Part shown: positions 25,101 through 34,136 of the stretch, one piece after another
How the letters are laid out: every line of letters starts with the position of its first letter
How positions within the stretch are numbered: the first letter of the stretch is position 1
Origin: Lutraria lutraria
Lineage: Eukaryota > Mollusca > Bivalvia > Venerida > Mactridae
Length of the DNA stretch: 64,000 nt
Direction of reading: 5' to 3'
Assembly: GCA_964023205.1 (NCBI GenBank)
Contig: OZ026836.1
Coordinates: forward strand, 2,735,501 to 2,799,500
Notes under the pieces: model-generated
Seen by the model: the letters and a program-made list of their open reading frames with translations, nothing else
Databases searched by the model: none
Told to the model about the DNA's origin: nothing
Made by a program: the position numbers and the translations under genes

Positions 25101-28100
25101 ACATAGGTAATGTAACGAAGATGGACGAAGGAATGACAAAGGAAGAAGAATTCGCATGAGCCTGTCTTAAACCAGATGTAATAAAGTACTTAAATCCATA
25201 TGAACTCGCATGACCTGAAGAATCATTTACCAAGCAGATAATGAAACATACCCTACATAATTTTTGTCTGGAAATTTGAACATTTCATTCAAAATACAGA
25301 TATATATAACAATTATTCAGAGGCAGTCAATTGACACGTTAATGATTACTCACGTTACCCCCCACCCCCGCCTCTAAGAAGTTATATAGCGTGATACGTA
25401 ACTTTATTTTCTTCCCAGACAGATTTAAAGTTAAGTTCACCCGGTATAACAAAAAATTGCGGAAAACCTGACAACTGACAGAAAATTAATCTTAAGTACA
25501 CGACTACTTTCTCAGAAGTGATATGTGCTAATTTCTAAAATATTGAGTCATTTTAAAAACGTATTATGTATAGAATAGTGAAAAGAAATCGTGTATTAGC
25601 TCTTTCTAGACAAAAATAAATCATTATTTAAAAGATTTACGTCTATTCTACTTTAAGAACTAATCTTTTTAAATAAATTCTAACAAAATCGCAGGAAGTT
25701 GATAGTGTACTGTCTCAAGTCGCAGTAAAGCGTTATACTGATATAATTAGATGACAGCTATTGATAAATAAAGAATCAAATTTTCTAGAGAATTTAATAA
25801 ACAGACTGGAAATGTTATATTTACTACTGTAGACATGCTAAATAAGGCATGGGGCGCAATACACGAAACACGTATGTATAACATTTATAACTTTGAGCAA
25901 AATCATCAACACAGCCACGAAAGCAATAAACCAAAGTCGCAGCTATATGCAATTATAAAATTTAAATATCGCATTCGGGATGAATGGCCTCTTATCGTCT
26001 GCTTGTGTATGAAAGGTTTTTAATCATTTTAGTCCAGGTTTTATTTGTACCACGAAGTGTTCGTCACGAGTTCATTCTTGTACACCGAAGAGTTTTAATT
26101 CAAAGTCATGATTTTTTTCAGATCATTGTTATAATCACGTTCGTGCTGATTAACATGAATTGTTCGAAAAACATGTTAATAAAATAATCAAGTAAATAAT
26201 TATGTCATTATTCATCGATAGCTTCATTATCTTCTTCATGGGCAGGCAAGACAAATTTGCAACATAACAAATACAAGAACAAGGATCATACACGTATATA
26301 TAGTACCCGTGTACAACAATGTTCAACAAACTTTAGTTATACACATTGTCAAACGCTACAAAAAACACTAGTACATCCTGCCCTAGAACAACACTCAAAC
26401 ACTTCATCATAATCATTTTATTTTCCAAAACATAAATGACACTTGAATACATATATCTATAATAAAATTGTTCAACGTCCGATGCTATGTATACTTTGAT
26501 ATGTTGCGGTCAAGTTAACGTTGCATTTTCCCATGAATATTGACAACAATGTCGACTTTCCTCCGCATGTAAAAAGGATAAGTTAATTATGTCTTAGGTG
26601 AATCAGCCGCCATATATAACTGAATCGTTTTTATTGAAAACGGCGTCTAAACCAAATAAATAAATAACGTTGCATTTGAACTACACATCCGTTTATTGAC
26701 AACAACGGTATACTAGTAACAGATTTGTCACTGATAATAAATTGCAATGTAGAAATCGGGAAAACAATCATATATCCCTCAGCAGACAGTCTGTGTGTTT
26801 TGTCGAGACAACGATGTATGGTGGCTGATTTCTACCATTTCATATCTTCGTGTCTTCGCCTTCGACCTTAGAGGGCGAATATACGAACACACGAAATATT
26901 GAAGGCGAAATAACGATAATTTGATAGGCGAACACACGAAATCTTCTCTTGTACAGTTTCGTGTCGGCGGGTATTAAATCTTTGTATCGGCGCCCTATAT
27001 TTATCGTGTGTTCGTATCTTCGCCTAGACAGGCGTCTATATCGTTATTTCGCCTTAAATATTTCGTGTGTTCGTGTATTCGCCCTCTAAGGTCGAAGGCG
27101 AAGATACGATAAATTAGCAATTTGTCGTGTGTTCGTGTCATCGTGCTTCGACTTTTGGGGGCGAACACACGAAGATATGAAATGGCAGAATTCAGCCACC
27201 ATAACGATGGCAAATATAAGCAAACTTGCGACTAAATGTCACACCAGAATATCGTGGCTGATTTATGCCATGTCGTATTTTCGCTTTTTCGCCACAACAA
27301 AGCGAAATTGCGAAAAAGCGAAAATACGACAAAGTTGACTTTTCGCGTTCCGGTTGTACAAGCGCATGCGCACCAACTTGTATAAGGTATATGTAAACTA
27401 CAAGCGCATGTGTAACCGGAACGCAAAGATGCGAAAATGCAACAATGCAACAATACGAAAATGCTGTGGCGAAAAAGCGAAAATACGACATGGCATAAAT
27501 CAGCCACCATACCAGAATAATATTTGCATCTTTCATCAGCATGCAGACAGACAGTGTGACTGATACATTTCCGTATAAGGGATATTATACATGTATAAGT
27601 CGTTCCAAAACGTTTCTTTCGATGAACGAGAGATCGTCTGTATGGCCATCCATTAATACCAAAACATTGTTGTAGTAATTGTCCATTTTTTTCATCAATA
27701 TGAGACCCGCCTCCGTGGTCGAGTGGTTAAAGTCGCTGACTTCAAAATCACTGTAACCTCTCACTGATAGAGGGTCGTGAATTCGAGCCCCGCTCCGACC
27801 ATGACTCTTTATATGAGAAAGTAGAGGGTGGGAGTCTAGCACTGGTTCTTCCCAGGAGCGATGCTTAGGTGAAATGTCCGCCTCATATGACTCTGACTGT
27901 TGAAAAGGGGCGAATAACTCGATATAAACAAATAAAAAAATCATCAATATGACATTTCAGACTCAGTGTAGTCTTTATGGCAATAGGTAAAACGGAGTAT
28001 GTGAGAGGAGATGAACAGCAGAAAAGTTAAACACGATTACCACGAACACTTATTCAATAATACCAAGAAAACGTGTACAAAAAGGGGAAACAAGGCACAA

Positions 28101-29969
28101 TCTACGTGAGGGATACCAAATTATGACGGACAAAGGCTACCTATCACTTTCTATTCCTTGCGTGCATCCGAAAACTTGCTGATATAATGGATGGAGGACA
28201 AATGACGGACTGGTATAATCGAAAAAATAAAGCATGAGTCACGTGAGCTCCAAAACAACTTTTCATCATGTTTCAACTAAAAATGTAGTGCTCAGATTCA
28301 TTCGTGATAAACTGAAACTTCATGTAACAATCCAGTAGATGTTTCAGTCTAATTATTGCACGATGAGAAAGAATATTTACAAATGTGTATCTTTAATAAA
28401 ATCACCGTCAATGTCAGAGAGAATTTCTCGTTGCTTAACAATCAATAACTTCCATCTACATTTCCTAAATTTTCTTATCGACTGTCTCTGAATAAATCTT
28501 CACGATTAGCAGGAAATCGTACAAAACAATGTGTGATTTGATTCGGAAGTAACGGCACGGCTAAGGGTAGGTAGTATACATATGGTTAGTCAAGATCTTG
28601 CTATTCGAGTAACAAGCAGAACAAAACTGCTGTGTGAATAAAATATAACATGCATTTTAACAACACCTGTATTAGTGTTAACATAACCAGCATTAGTGTA
28701 AACAAGACCAGTATTAGTGTAAACAACAGCAGTATTAGTGTAAACAAGACCAGCATTAGTGTAAACAAGACCAGTTTAAATGTAAACAAGACCAGTATTA
28801 GTGCAAACAAGACCAGCATTAGTGTAAACAAGACCAGTATAAATGTAAACAACAGCAGTATTAGTGTAAACAAGACCAGCATTAGTGTAAACAAGACCAG
28901 TATTAGTGTAAACAAGACCAGCATTAGTGTAAACAAGACCAGTATTAGTGTAAACAAGACCAGTGTTAGTGTAAACAAGACCAGTATTACTGTAAACAAG
29001 ACCAGTGTTAGTGTAAACAAGACCAGCATTAGTGTAAACAATTGATCAATTTATTTCACCTACATTAATGCGAAGCATTGTACGTGCCTGTCTAACAAGA
29101 TAATATCTTATTCAATACATGATGTTACTTTTCTTTCGAATATCACTGAGATGTTACAACGTGATTACAAAGATGAAATGAGAAAATAAGTTATGCAGAT
29201 CGAATGCATTACAGCAGCCACTCGGTCAGAAATTTTCGCCTCAGTTATGCAATAAAGACTTTATTCAGACATCAAAAAATGGCATTTCCATGAAGATCTC
29301 TTATTGAAAAAATGTGGTTAACTTCATACACCACTTATGACGATCATCAGGGTGGCAGACACATGTAATTGTATAATATCATATCAAAGATCAATTTTTG
29401 CCATATTAACAGGAATATATCCATTATAATACTTTAGAGAATATTGGTCTGGTCTAACAATTTGATATGATGATAATGATACCGAGGTGTTATAATATTT
29501 GTTCACTTCTTATTGATAAAAATAAAAACAAGGATACCATGGGAACGGAACCTAGCACCAGGCATGGTGTATGTACATTACAGTATCACGAAACCTGTCA
29601 AAAAAGTCCATATTTATTTTCTCTTTCCCATGTTTGGCATTTGTTCACATGTTGTACTGTTTACCGGGGTCAGATGTAGAATGAACCCGATGCTTAATGA
29701 CCCTGTAACCTCAAAGACAAGTAATTCTATTCACAATACAAAAATGTACATTTTCTAACCTCTGAATAAAAACACGTCCAACATAGAACATATTTGATTC
29801 TCAAGAGGGTTGTCTAGAAATATGCTTGGTCATACAAACTTAAACATTCTTTATCAAACAAAGATACATATTTTGTACTTACGTCTGTCTCTAGTTCTCT
29901 ATACGGTATCATTTGTACTTCGCTATTTTCCCGCACATCCGGTGGACGTGAACGCCAATTATTTGCCAT
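9922..29969 (-). CDS. RHBDL3-like: Rhomboid-related intramembrane serine protease with N-terminal EF-hand-like region (9 exons)
   Basis: Coding exons in gene order: 29969-29883, 21557-21534, 20436-20272, 16564-16310, 15563-15421, 13978-13866, 12359-12259, 11719-11665, 10157-9922. They total 1179 nt and 392 aa, all junctions are GT-AG, and the phases agree. The product should cleave membrane proteins within their transmembrane segments. Residues 30-92 form a degenerate EF-hand pair. YTCCPPP at 161-167 precedes the first membrane helix. WR at 214-215 lies in the L1 loop; His223, His228 and Asn232 match the oxyanion motif; GASGG holds nucleophile Ser280; His342 in AHLMG is the general base. An EF-hand region plus the CCPPP motif points to the RHBDL1/3 and Drosophila rhomboid-4 group. 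5' UTR exons were not identified. Several introns are packed with MITEs and tandem repeats. The catalytic residues are intact, so the gene looks functional. Confidence 0.92.
10457..10634. mobile_element. MITE family B, copy 3
   Basis: Ends TATAGTCAAACCTGTGTTAG and CTCACAGGTGTGACTGCATA are inverted. Internal AATAAAGGCCACCCTGTGG and ATTGATTATTTTGAACAAAA are shared with copies 4, 6 and 8. Intronic in the rhomboid gene. Confidence 0.75.
11391..11554. mobile_element. MITE family B, copy 4
   Basis: Left end AGCTAAACCTGTTTAAG and right end TTGACAGGTTTGATTGTATA. The centre carries GATTACTTAAACAAAAATGA as in other copies. Its right end lies about 110 bp from rhomboid exon 8. Confidence 0.7.
11665..11719 (-). 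CDS. RHBDL3-like: Rhomboid exon 8 (55 nt)
   Basis: Acceptor GCATTTCAG, then codons for [18 protein letters not shown], then donor TATAG|GTAAAC. It supplies residues 297-314 between the catalytic-Ser helix and the next helix. Phase 0 in, phase 1 out. Confidence 0.9.
11720..12258 (-). other. Rhomboid intron 7 with a SINE
   Basis: A 539-bp intron, of which the SINE at 11872-12086 fills about 40 percent. Nothing else recognised. Confidence 0.75.
11872..12086 (-). mobile_element. tRNA-derived SINE, full length
   Basis: In gene orientation the head reads AGACCCGCCTCCGTGGTCGA, with a pol III A box (TGGTCGAGTGGTTAAAG) and a B-box region GGGTTCGACC. The tail ends in tandem AAAC units. Flanks AAAACAATAG and AAAACAACAG form an imperfect target duplication. 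Same family as 27704-27940 and 38846-39100. The insertion is parallel to the rhomboid gene. Confidence 0.8.
12259..12359 (-). CDS. RHBDL3-like: Rhomboid exon 7 (catalytic Ser)
   Basis: Acceptor TGTTTTATAG, donor GTACTG|GTAGGTG. It encodes residues 263-296 with [16 protein letters not shown]; Ser280 is the nucleophile and GxSGG is intact. This is the strongest single proof of the family. Confidence 0.95.
12385..12961. repeat. Degenerate (ATC)n array with about 60-bp higher-order unit
   Basis: Almost pure ATC/CAT trinucleotides over nearly 580 bp. Within it a block of about 57-60 bp recurs roughly five times, marked by CATCATCATCGATATCATC and CATCACTGTC. It opens long Asp-rich and Met-rich frames on the - strand that are artefacts of the repeat. 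It starts about 25 bp from the acceptor of the catalytic-Ser exon. Confidence 0.92.
13190..13358. mobile_element. MITE family A, copy 2
   Basis: Starts ACAATGCAACCTCTC and ends GAGAGGTTGTACTATA, so the termini are inverted. GTTGTTGCT occurs in each half. Non-coding and intronic. Confidence 0.75.
13366..13655. repeat. 47-bp tandem repeat, about 6 copies
   Basis: Units contain CACATGGAATAAATACACC and TATATATAATATCAGACAG. Spacing of CAGACAG is 47 bp (13411, 13458). Near-identical copies suggest recent expansion. Confidence 0.9.
13671..13842. mobile_element. MITE family B, copy 5
   Basis: Left end ACAGCCAAACCTGTCC and right end AGACAGGTTTGACTGT are inverted. The right end is about 24 bp from rhomboid exon 6. 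Confidence 0.7.
13866..13978 (-). CDS. RHBDL3-like: Rhomboid exon 6 (oxyanion motif)
   Basis: Acceptor GATTTTCAG, donor TTAGCAG|GTAGAC. It encodes residues 225-263, including WIHLFFNML with His228 and Asn232 and the helix [12 protein letters not shown]. Phase 2 in, phase 1 out. Confidence 0.93.
13979..15420 (-). other. Rhomboid intron 5
   Basis: A 1442-bp intron with a family B MITE (14100-14277), a poly-C tract near 14453-14465 and otherwise AT-rich unique DNA. Confidence 0.75.
14100..14277. mobile_element. MITE family B, copy 6
   Basis: Left end ACAGATTAACCTGTGTTACC and right end TTTACAGGTTTGATTGTATA. Central ATTGATTGTTTAAACTAAAA and ATAAAGGTCACC are as in sister copies. Confidence 0.72.
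15421..15563 (-). CDS. RHBDL3-like: Rhomboid exon 5 (first helix, WR loop)
   Basis: Acceptor TCTTTCAG, donor GCCGG|GTAAGTG. Residues 178-225 include VGCFLYYAM, the L1 loop, IEIWRF with W214-R215, and LYMFVHAG with His223. An apparent donor one base earlier would break the frame; the GG|GTAAGT choice makes exon 6 read correctly. Confidence 0.92.
15564..16309 (-). other. Rhomboid intron 4
   Basis: A 746-bp intron. It contains a degenerate TTCG/GTGC tetranucleotide-rich stretch (15600-15835); the rest is AT-rich with nothing recognised. Confidence 0.75.
15600..15835. repeat. Degenerate TTCG/GTGCG-rich low-complexity tract
   Basis: Repeated GTTCGTTCG-like and GTGCGTGCGTGTG strings without a fixed period. 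Three overlapping open frames here are by-products. Confidence 0.7.
16310..16564 (-). CDS. RHBDL3-like: Rhomboid exon 4 (linker and CCPPP motif)
   Basis: Acceptor TATTTTAG lies directly against an ATG at 16564. The exon joins in phase 0 to EFVNI of exon 3, giving [14 protein letters not shown], so this ATG is internal. Residues 93-177 include a basic Ser/Arg segment, a Pro/Asn-rich linker, [13 protein letters not shown] and YTCCPPPLF. Donor GTAGAA|GTAAGT. Confidence 0.9.
16632..16912. mobile_element. MITE family B, copy 7, with expanded right end
   Basis: Left end ACAGCCAAACATGTG and right end ACGTTTGTCTGTATA. The segment just inside the right terminus, where other copies read GGTGGCCACTCGTAAACAC, is here a 17-bp unit GAGGTGGTCGCTTACAC repeated about seven times. 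The tandem array therefore arose inside the element. Confidence 0.75.
16785..16902. repeat. 17-bp tandem repeat, about 7 copies
   Basis: Units GAGGTGGTCGCTTACAC are spaced exactly 17 bp and almost identical. They derive from the terminal part of the surrounding MITE. Confidence 0.9.
17217..17285. repeat. Compound tetranucleotide microsatellite (CAGT)n/(CAAC)n
   Basis: CAATCAATCAATCAG, then GTCA repeats, then CCAA repeats, in an intron of the rhomboid gene. Confidence 0.85.
20272..20436 (-). CDS. RHBDL3-like: Rhomboid exon 3 (EF-hand-like region)
   Basis: Acceptor TTATTGTAG, donor AACATT|GTACGT. The 165 nt encode residues 38-92, beginning [18 protein letters not shown] and ending [11 protein letters not shown], in EF-hand helix-loop-helix order. 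The first loop lacks the acidic residue at position 12 and has Ile and Cys at positions 3 and 5. The second keeps Glu at 12 but lacks most oxygen ligands. Calcium binding is therefore doubtful. Confidence 0.88.
20437..21533 (-). other. Rhomboid intron 2
   Basis: A 1097-bp AT-rich intron between exon 3 and the 24-nt exon. No repeat or extra exon recognised. Confidence 0.7.
21534..21557 (-). CDS. RHBDL3-like: Rhomboid exon 2, a 24-nt microexon
   Basis: Acceptor TATTTTCAG, eight codons NWRTIFDR, donor AGG|GTATGTAAG. Phase 0 on both sides. It completes the entering helix of the EF-hand so that the protein reads [12 protein letters not shown]. The downstream GTAAGT donor would lengthen it to 28 nt and bring an immediate stop in exon 3. 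The family homologues I know have the same W-x-x-x-F-D segment here. Confidence 0.85.
21640..22300. mobile_element. Foldback element with about 220-bp inverted arms (family C)
   Basis: Left arm about 21640-21860 and right arm about 22085-22300 are inverted copies. Shared blocks include ACTTTGCATGATCATAGCAT, GAGTTATCTGCCCTTG and TTTCAAGGGCA. A spacer of about 220 bp separates them. No coding capacity. It begins about 85 bp from the rhomboid microexon. Confidence 0.75.
22661..22715 (-). mobile_element. SINE tail fragment
   Basis: GTTTGTTTGTTTATTTGAG followed by ACGCCCTTTTCAACTGTCAG is the reverse complement of the SINE 3' end. The head is missing. Confidence 0.6.
23477..23725. mobile_element. 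MITE family B, copy 8 (long)
   Basis: Left end TATAGTCAAATCTGTGTAAG and right end CCACATGTTTGATTGAATA. The central block GATTATTTAGGACAATATGA is duplicated with changes (GATTATTTAGAACAAAATGA), which makes it the longest copy. Confidence 0.75.
23770..23920. mobile_element. Single arm of family C
   Basis: Reads TATAGGGAAAATGAAAAC, CTATAGCATAATG, GAGTTATCTGCCCTTG and GTGCAAGGGC in the same order as the left arm of 21640-22300. The partner arm is absent. Confidence 0.6.
23922..23951. repeat. Short perfect hairpin
   Basis: AAACTGGTTCCC and its inverse GGGAACCAGTTT are separated by six bases. It directly follows the family C arm. The same motif frames 55429-55483. Confidence 0.8.
24377..24556. 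mobile_element. MITE family A, copy 3
   Basis: Starts ACACAGAGCAACCTCTCC and ends GGAGAGGTTTTACTGTATT. The interior has GGGAGTAGCAAAATCATG and AGGTTGTTGCTCAAGAGAG, shared with copies 2 and 4. Confidence 0.75.
24560..26800. other. Intronic AT-rich DNA
   Basis: No exon fitting the rhomboid frame and no repeat is recognised, except GAATCAGCCGCCATATA at 26600, which resembles one end of the foldback elements at 26818-27510. Confidence 0.5.
26818..27202. mobile_element. Mutator-like foldback MITE, copy 1
   Basis: Inverted ends ATGGTGGCTGATTTCTACC and TTCAGCCACCAT. The interior is a chain of inverted CGAACACACGAA and TTCGTGTGTTCG motifs, so much of it can fold on itself. Flanks AACGATGTA and AACGATGGC (7 of 9 match) suggest a 9-bp target duplication, as Mutator-like elements make. 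No coding capacity. Confidence 0.7.
27252..27510. mobile_element. Mutator-like foldback MITE, copy 2
   Basis: About 40-bp inverted ends: CGTGGCTGATTTATGCCATG on the left, CATGGCATAAATCAGCCACC on the right, continuing into GTCGTATTTTCGC and its inverse. A perfect 9-bp direct duplication ACCAGAATA flanks it (27243-27251 and 27511-27519). The outer TIR sequence GTGGCTGATTT is shared with copy 1. Confidence 0.82.
27704..27940 (+). mobile_element. tRNA-derived SINE with perfect 12-bp target duplication
   Basis: Head GACCCGCCTCCGTGGTCGAG. A box TGGTCGAGTGGTTAAAG and B-box-like ATTCGAGCC are followed by a family body (CCGCCTCATATGACTCTGAC) and an A-rich tail. TCATCAATATGA repeats exactly at 27692-27703 and 27941-27952. 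The head resembles a class II tRNA (Ser/Leu) with a long variable arm. Antisense to the rhomboid gene, in intron 1. Confidence 0.9.
28661..29040. repeat. 21-bp minisatellite, about 18 copies
   Basis: Units of AAGACCAGTATTAGTGTAAAC with a few changes. Since 21 is a multiple of three, both strands stay open (SISVNKT heptads on +). No start context, splice site or domain supports a protein. Confidence 0.93.
29883..29969 (-). CDS. RHBDL3-like: Rhomboid exon 1 (N-terminus)
   Basis: ATG at 29969-29967 in context ACAATGGCA, 29 codons [20 protein letters not shown] onward to ELETD, donor GAC|GTAAGT. Phase 0. The end ELETD joins NWRTIFDR of the microexon. Cytosolic N-terminus, polar, no signal peptide. 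The link across the 8.3-kb intron is inferred from phase and position. Confidence 0.75.
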
Positions 29970-30920
29970 TGTAACGACACAGTTTTCGTATCCTTATAAC
30001 TAAACTATACACAGGTATACAGCAGCATGTTCCATATATCTGAGGTAGATGTTGACGAAATAGCAGACCAATCGGTCAACCCATGTGTGTATGTGTAGAT
30101 ATATATATAAACATGTATAACAGACGTTTGTCCGTCCGTACGTTTGTGTTTAAAACTTAGTTCAAACGCATAGTAATTTGACTGACACATTCAAAGTACA
30201 CCACTGAGCAAACCAATATAACTCACAACGCACGATCATTAAGAGTTTTTCTCATTATACATTCACGTCGTGTGGTACTGGTAATGTCTAGTGTCGATTC
30301 TTATACGATAGAACTGAATCAAGTAATCCACCGACTCTTATATTTAACACAGAATAAATTTCACAAAAACGAACAAAAATAAATTTCAATAATCCATTTA
30401 GTACAAGGTCGTTGAATCCCGGCTGTTGATAATTTCAGTGACAAGGTTGCTTGATTCACTTGAATTTCGATCATTATTGTGTTATCCTGAAATCGTTCCA
30501 AACACGGAAAGTTTGACATATGGCCTGAATTTTCCCAAACAAGATTCATAAACATTGATGTATCCTTAAGCAGCATTATTCTATAAAATCCATCTGGCAC
30601 ATGACCAGATATTGCATTACAGGACTGACTTTTCTCTATGAAGGAAGTATTTCCAATACGAATATGGTTATAAGGCTAGTTGTGTTCCCTAGATATGGTC
30701 AGCGGAATGGTCGTATTAGAGTATTCTATTTACTGTACAGGAAACATACTGGAAGCGTTGTGTTTAGTTTGACTAAATGTCAAATGAGCATTTACAGCAT
30801 CATTTTACGACAGCGCACGCGTTAGAGAAAAATAGCATTTTTAAATTCTCTCTGGTGAATTGTCGTTTTTTCCTAAACGATATTTATGAATTCAATTTCA
30901 TTTTGTGTCATGTACAAATT
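29970..30920. other. Region upstream of the rhomboid gene
   Basis: It should hold the 5' UTR and promoter of the rhomboid gene, transcribed leftwards. No clear TATA box or upstream exon stands out. Open frames on both strands are short. Confidence 0.35.
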
Positions 30921-30925
30921 GGTTG

Positions 30926-31660
30926 CTGCTAACAGACAGTAGCACCGTAATGTAGTGTAACGCCGTAAAGTTGTTAAAGCTAACAGACAGTAGTACCGTA
31001 ATGTAGTGTAACGCCGTAAAGTGGTAAAAGCTAACAGACAGTAGCACGTAAAGTGGTGTATCACCGTTAAGCTAACAGACAGTAGCACCGTAATGTAGTG
31101 TAACACCGTAAAGTGATTAAAACTAACAGACAGTAACACGTTAAGTGGTGTAGCACCGTTAAGCTAACAGACAGTAGCACCGTAATGTAGTGTAACACCG
31201 TAAAGTAGTTACAGCTAACAGACAGCAGCACCGTAATGTAGTGTAACACCGTAAAGTGATTAAAACTAACAGACAGTAACACGTAAAGTGGTGTATCACC
31301 GTTAAGCTAACAGACAGTAGCACCGTAATGTAGTGTAACACCGTAAAGTGATTAAAACTAACAGACAGTAACACGTTAAGTGGTGTAGCACCGTTAAGCT
31401 AACAGACAGTAGCACCGTAATGTAGTGTAACACCGTAAAGTAGTTACAGCTAACAGACAGTAGCACCGTAATGTAGTGTAACACCGTAAAGTGATTAAAA
31501 CTAACAGACAGTAACACGTTAAGTGGTGTAGCACCGTTAAGCTAACAGACAGTAGCACCGTAATGTAGTGTAACACCGTAAAGTAGTTACAGCTAACAGA
31601 CAGCAGCACCGTAATGTAGTGTAACACCGTAAAGTGGTTACAGCTAAAAGAAAGCAGCAC
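30926..31660. repeat. Tandem repeat with mixed 51- and 41-bp units
   Basis: Each unit starts CTAACAGACAGTAGCACCG or CTAACAGACAGTAACACG and contains GTAGTGTAACACCGTAAAG. Long (51-bp) and short (about 41-bp) units alternate, giving larger periods of 143 and 92 bp. Open frames on the - strand are produced by the repeat. Confidence 0.92.
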
Positions 31661-31669
31661 CGTCATACT

Positions 31670-34136
31670 GACAAATCCATCCATCCACAGTCTCTGTTTT
31701 ATGCATTTTGTACAAGAAATTCAATAACGCCTTTAATATATTTCGCTGTCTGTGCAATTCGTTATTAGAATCATATAAAAATGAACGAATTTAGAAATAA
31801 AGGAGTCAATGATCAATTCAAGTGGTTCGAGTCACTTAATTAAGGCTTCAAAACATCGCATTATACTTCATCCTTGATTTGTAAGGAAACATCTTCAATG
31901 TTGCTCATATAAGCAATTCTATGTCTGATTATACTGTTTGGTGCTGAAAACTGATTGCCCGAACCAGTTCTTATGTACATGCATTTTGGTTTGATGTATG
32001 CATGATGTGAAATAATCATGCACTCTATCGCAAAACTTCGAGTTTACATAAAGTGTCGATTGATATTTTAAGGATTTCACAAAAACTTGAACAATATGAA
32101 GAATGATGCTAATTGTAAATACATTTTGTACAGATGTAGGTTTATGATATATCTATCAAAAATAAGTTTGACTTTTTTATATCGGTTAACCTAACTTGAG
32201 TTGAAAATCTTTCTTAACTGAGCCTTTTTCTACAATTTAATTATTTCTAATCAGTAAATATTTAATCCATGCACTCAGACAGAGCTAATAAGTAAAACAA
32301 ACAGTACAAATTTACCTAATAAAAAATCGTGTTTTATCATTGACATTCGAAATAAGGTAATGGCTAATTAGTTCGATATTTAATTAAACACCTCACTTAT
32401 ACGTAGTGTGTATCTAGAGCACATTGAGGCAGATGTATTTAAAATTCAACCTGATATTTTGAAATGCGTAGTTAAAACTGAAACTTGAAAAAAAACATAC
32501 GAGGGCTGTTTGATAAGTTAGTACACGTTGTCTAGTGGAAGTAGAATGTGTGATTTCGTTATTACTTCGAAAACATAGATGTTGTGCGTACATTAATGAA
32601 CTAAAAGTGATATATTTTTTTATATATTGATAGAACATAAGGGCTTCAAGAGATATATTAAATTGTTATTAGTTGATATTTAATTGTTTTAGTTCTGCTT
32701 TGCTTTTTTAATTTATCTTGAAAACCGTTTTTGATCAACCCTGGCATAGACTGTTTTTATGAAAGTATCTGGTCTGAAGAAATGTATAATAATTAGAGTC
32801 AAAACACCTTCATGTATACAATGACGTTTCCATGGCAACGTGCGAACGAGGAGAAGAGTAAACATGAAAAATAAATAAAAAACACAACAATCGTTAAATC
32901 AAAAATAATTTATTCGTGTGTAAATTCTTCCCTCTTAATTTTCCGAGACTAGCCACGGTTGTCCTCAATACTTGCGGCATCTATGATCACACGAGAAGAC
33001 GATATTTATCCTAGACTCCCCCAGTGAATCAATATATCTAGATAAACAACACAATCGTTTAAGCGTCTGTATTTATCAGATTGGTTAATAACATGAAATG
33101 AATCTTCTGTTACAATGTCAGGACTCATTACATGAAGCCTATGCACATCTACTCACGCAACACAACGTTAAGTGTTTCCCCCGGTTGTATAAAGTTGGAA
33201 CGCTGTTCGCAGTTCGAGATTCATTTTTTAAATTGCCAACTGCGTTCTAGAATTGTAATAGAAATATTCGCAGTTTTTATGTTTTAATATCATATTCAGT
33301 GTAAATATAACAAGTTTATAACAAGGACAAAGTTCTCATTTATGGACAATTACTGAGATGAGGATGCAAATTTCTAAACTATCATAGTTCTTGTGGATTG
33401 TACTGAGTGATTGATTTTTGAGAAGTAGACATTAAATGATGATCTCATTGTATGTTTATTTTTCTCTTAAAACAAGATAACGACCTTTAATAGTTTAACT
33501 GAGAACAAAATTGATTCAGGATTTTTTTGCGAAAAGAAAGCCCAGACCATTAATTTTAAATTGCTTGTAATTCGACAAAAGAGAATAATAATTTAAAACT
33601 GTTTTTCACCATGGTAATTTAAAATGTCATTCTCAATATTAATAGCCAAAATACAAACGTTTTCCCAGAAATAATATGTCTTGTTTAAATGATAAATATT
33701 TGTTGACAAGTCTCCAACAAAAACCTATATATTTCTGATAAATACGTGCAATATTTCAGTAGAGGCTGAAACGGCTCTATTATTCAGCCATCGTTCTAAG
33801 AAACAAGAAGATTGTTTGTTGTTGTTCATTATATCATCAATAGTTAAAGGATTGTACTAGATATAAAGCCTGATTAAAAATGACGTACAAACATGTTGTC
33901 GGCTTATTTCTACAACCCAGTAATTCAATTTTTGGCGATATTGTAATTTTAGTATGCCTTTTTCGTCTCGAGACGATGAACTCTTTACAATGACAATATT
34001 TACCTGTTTCTAGATTTCCCTTAAAGTGAAGTACAATCCAAATTCCACAAACCGTAACTCGCTTTTTTACGCCAAACTGCAAATGCAATTTTCTCAAAAT
34101 GGGAAAAAATGACATACGGGCTTGTAGACTGACTAA
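31670..34136. other. Intergenic AT-rich DNA
   Basis: No coding, RNA or repeat feature recognised on either strand. Confidence 0.5.

Larger units (their letters stand above)
21558..29882 (-). other. Rhomboid intron 1 (8.3 kb)
   Basis: A long first intron carrying a large inverted repeat (21640-22300), half a related copy (23770-23920), MITEs (23477-23725, 24377-24556), two Mutator-like foldback elements (26818-27510), a SINE (27704-27940) and a 21-bp array (28661-29040). The stretch 24560-26800 holds nothing I recognise. Confidence 0.75.

Noticed and set aside
28601..29045. Repeat proteins SISVNKT (+) and LVLFTLI (-)
   Set aside because: The 21-bp array leaves both strands open at once; no start context, signal or splice evidence.
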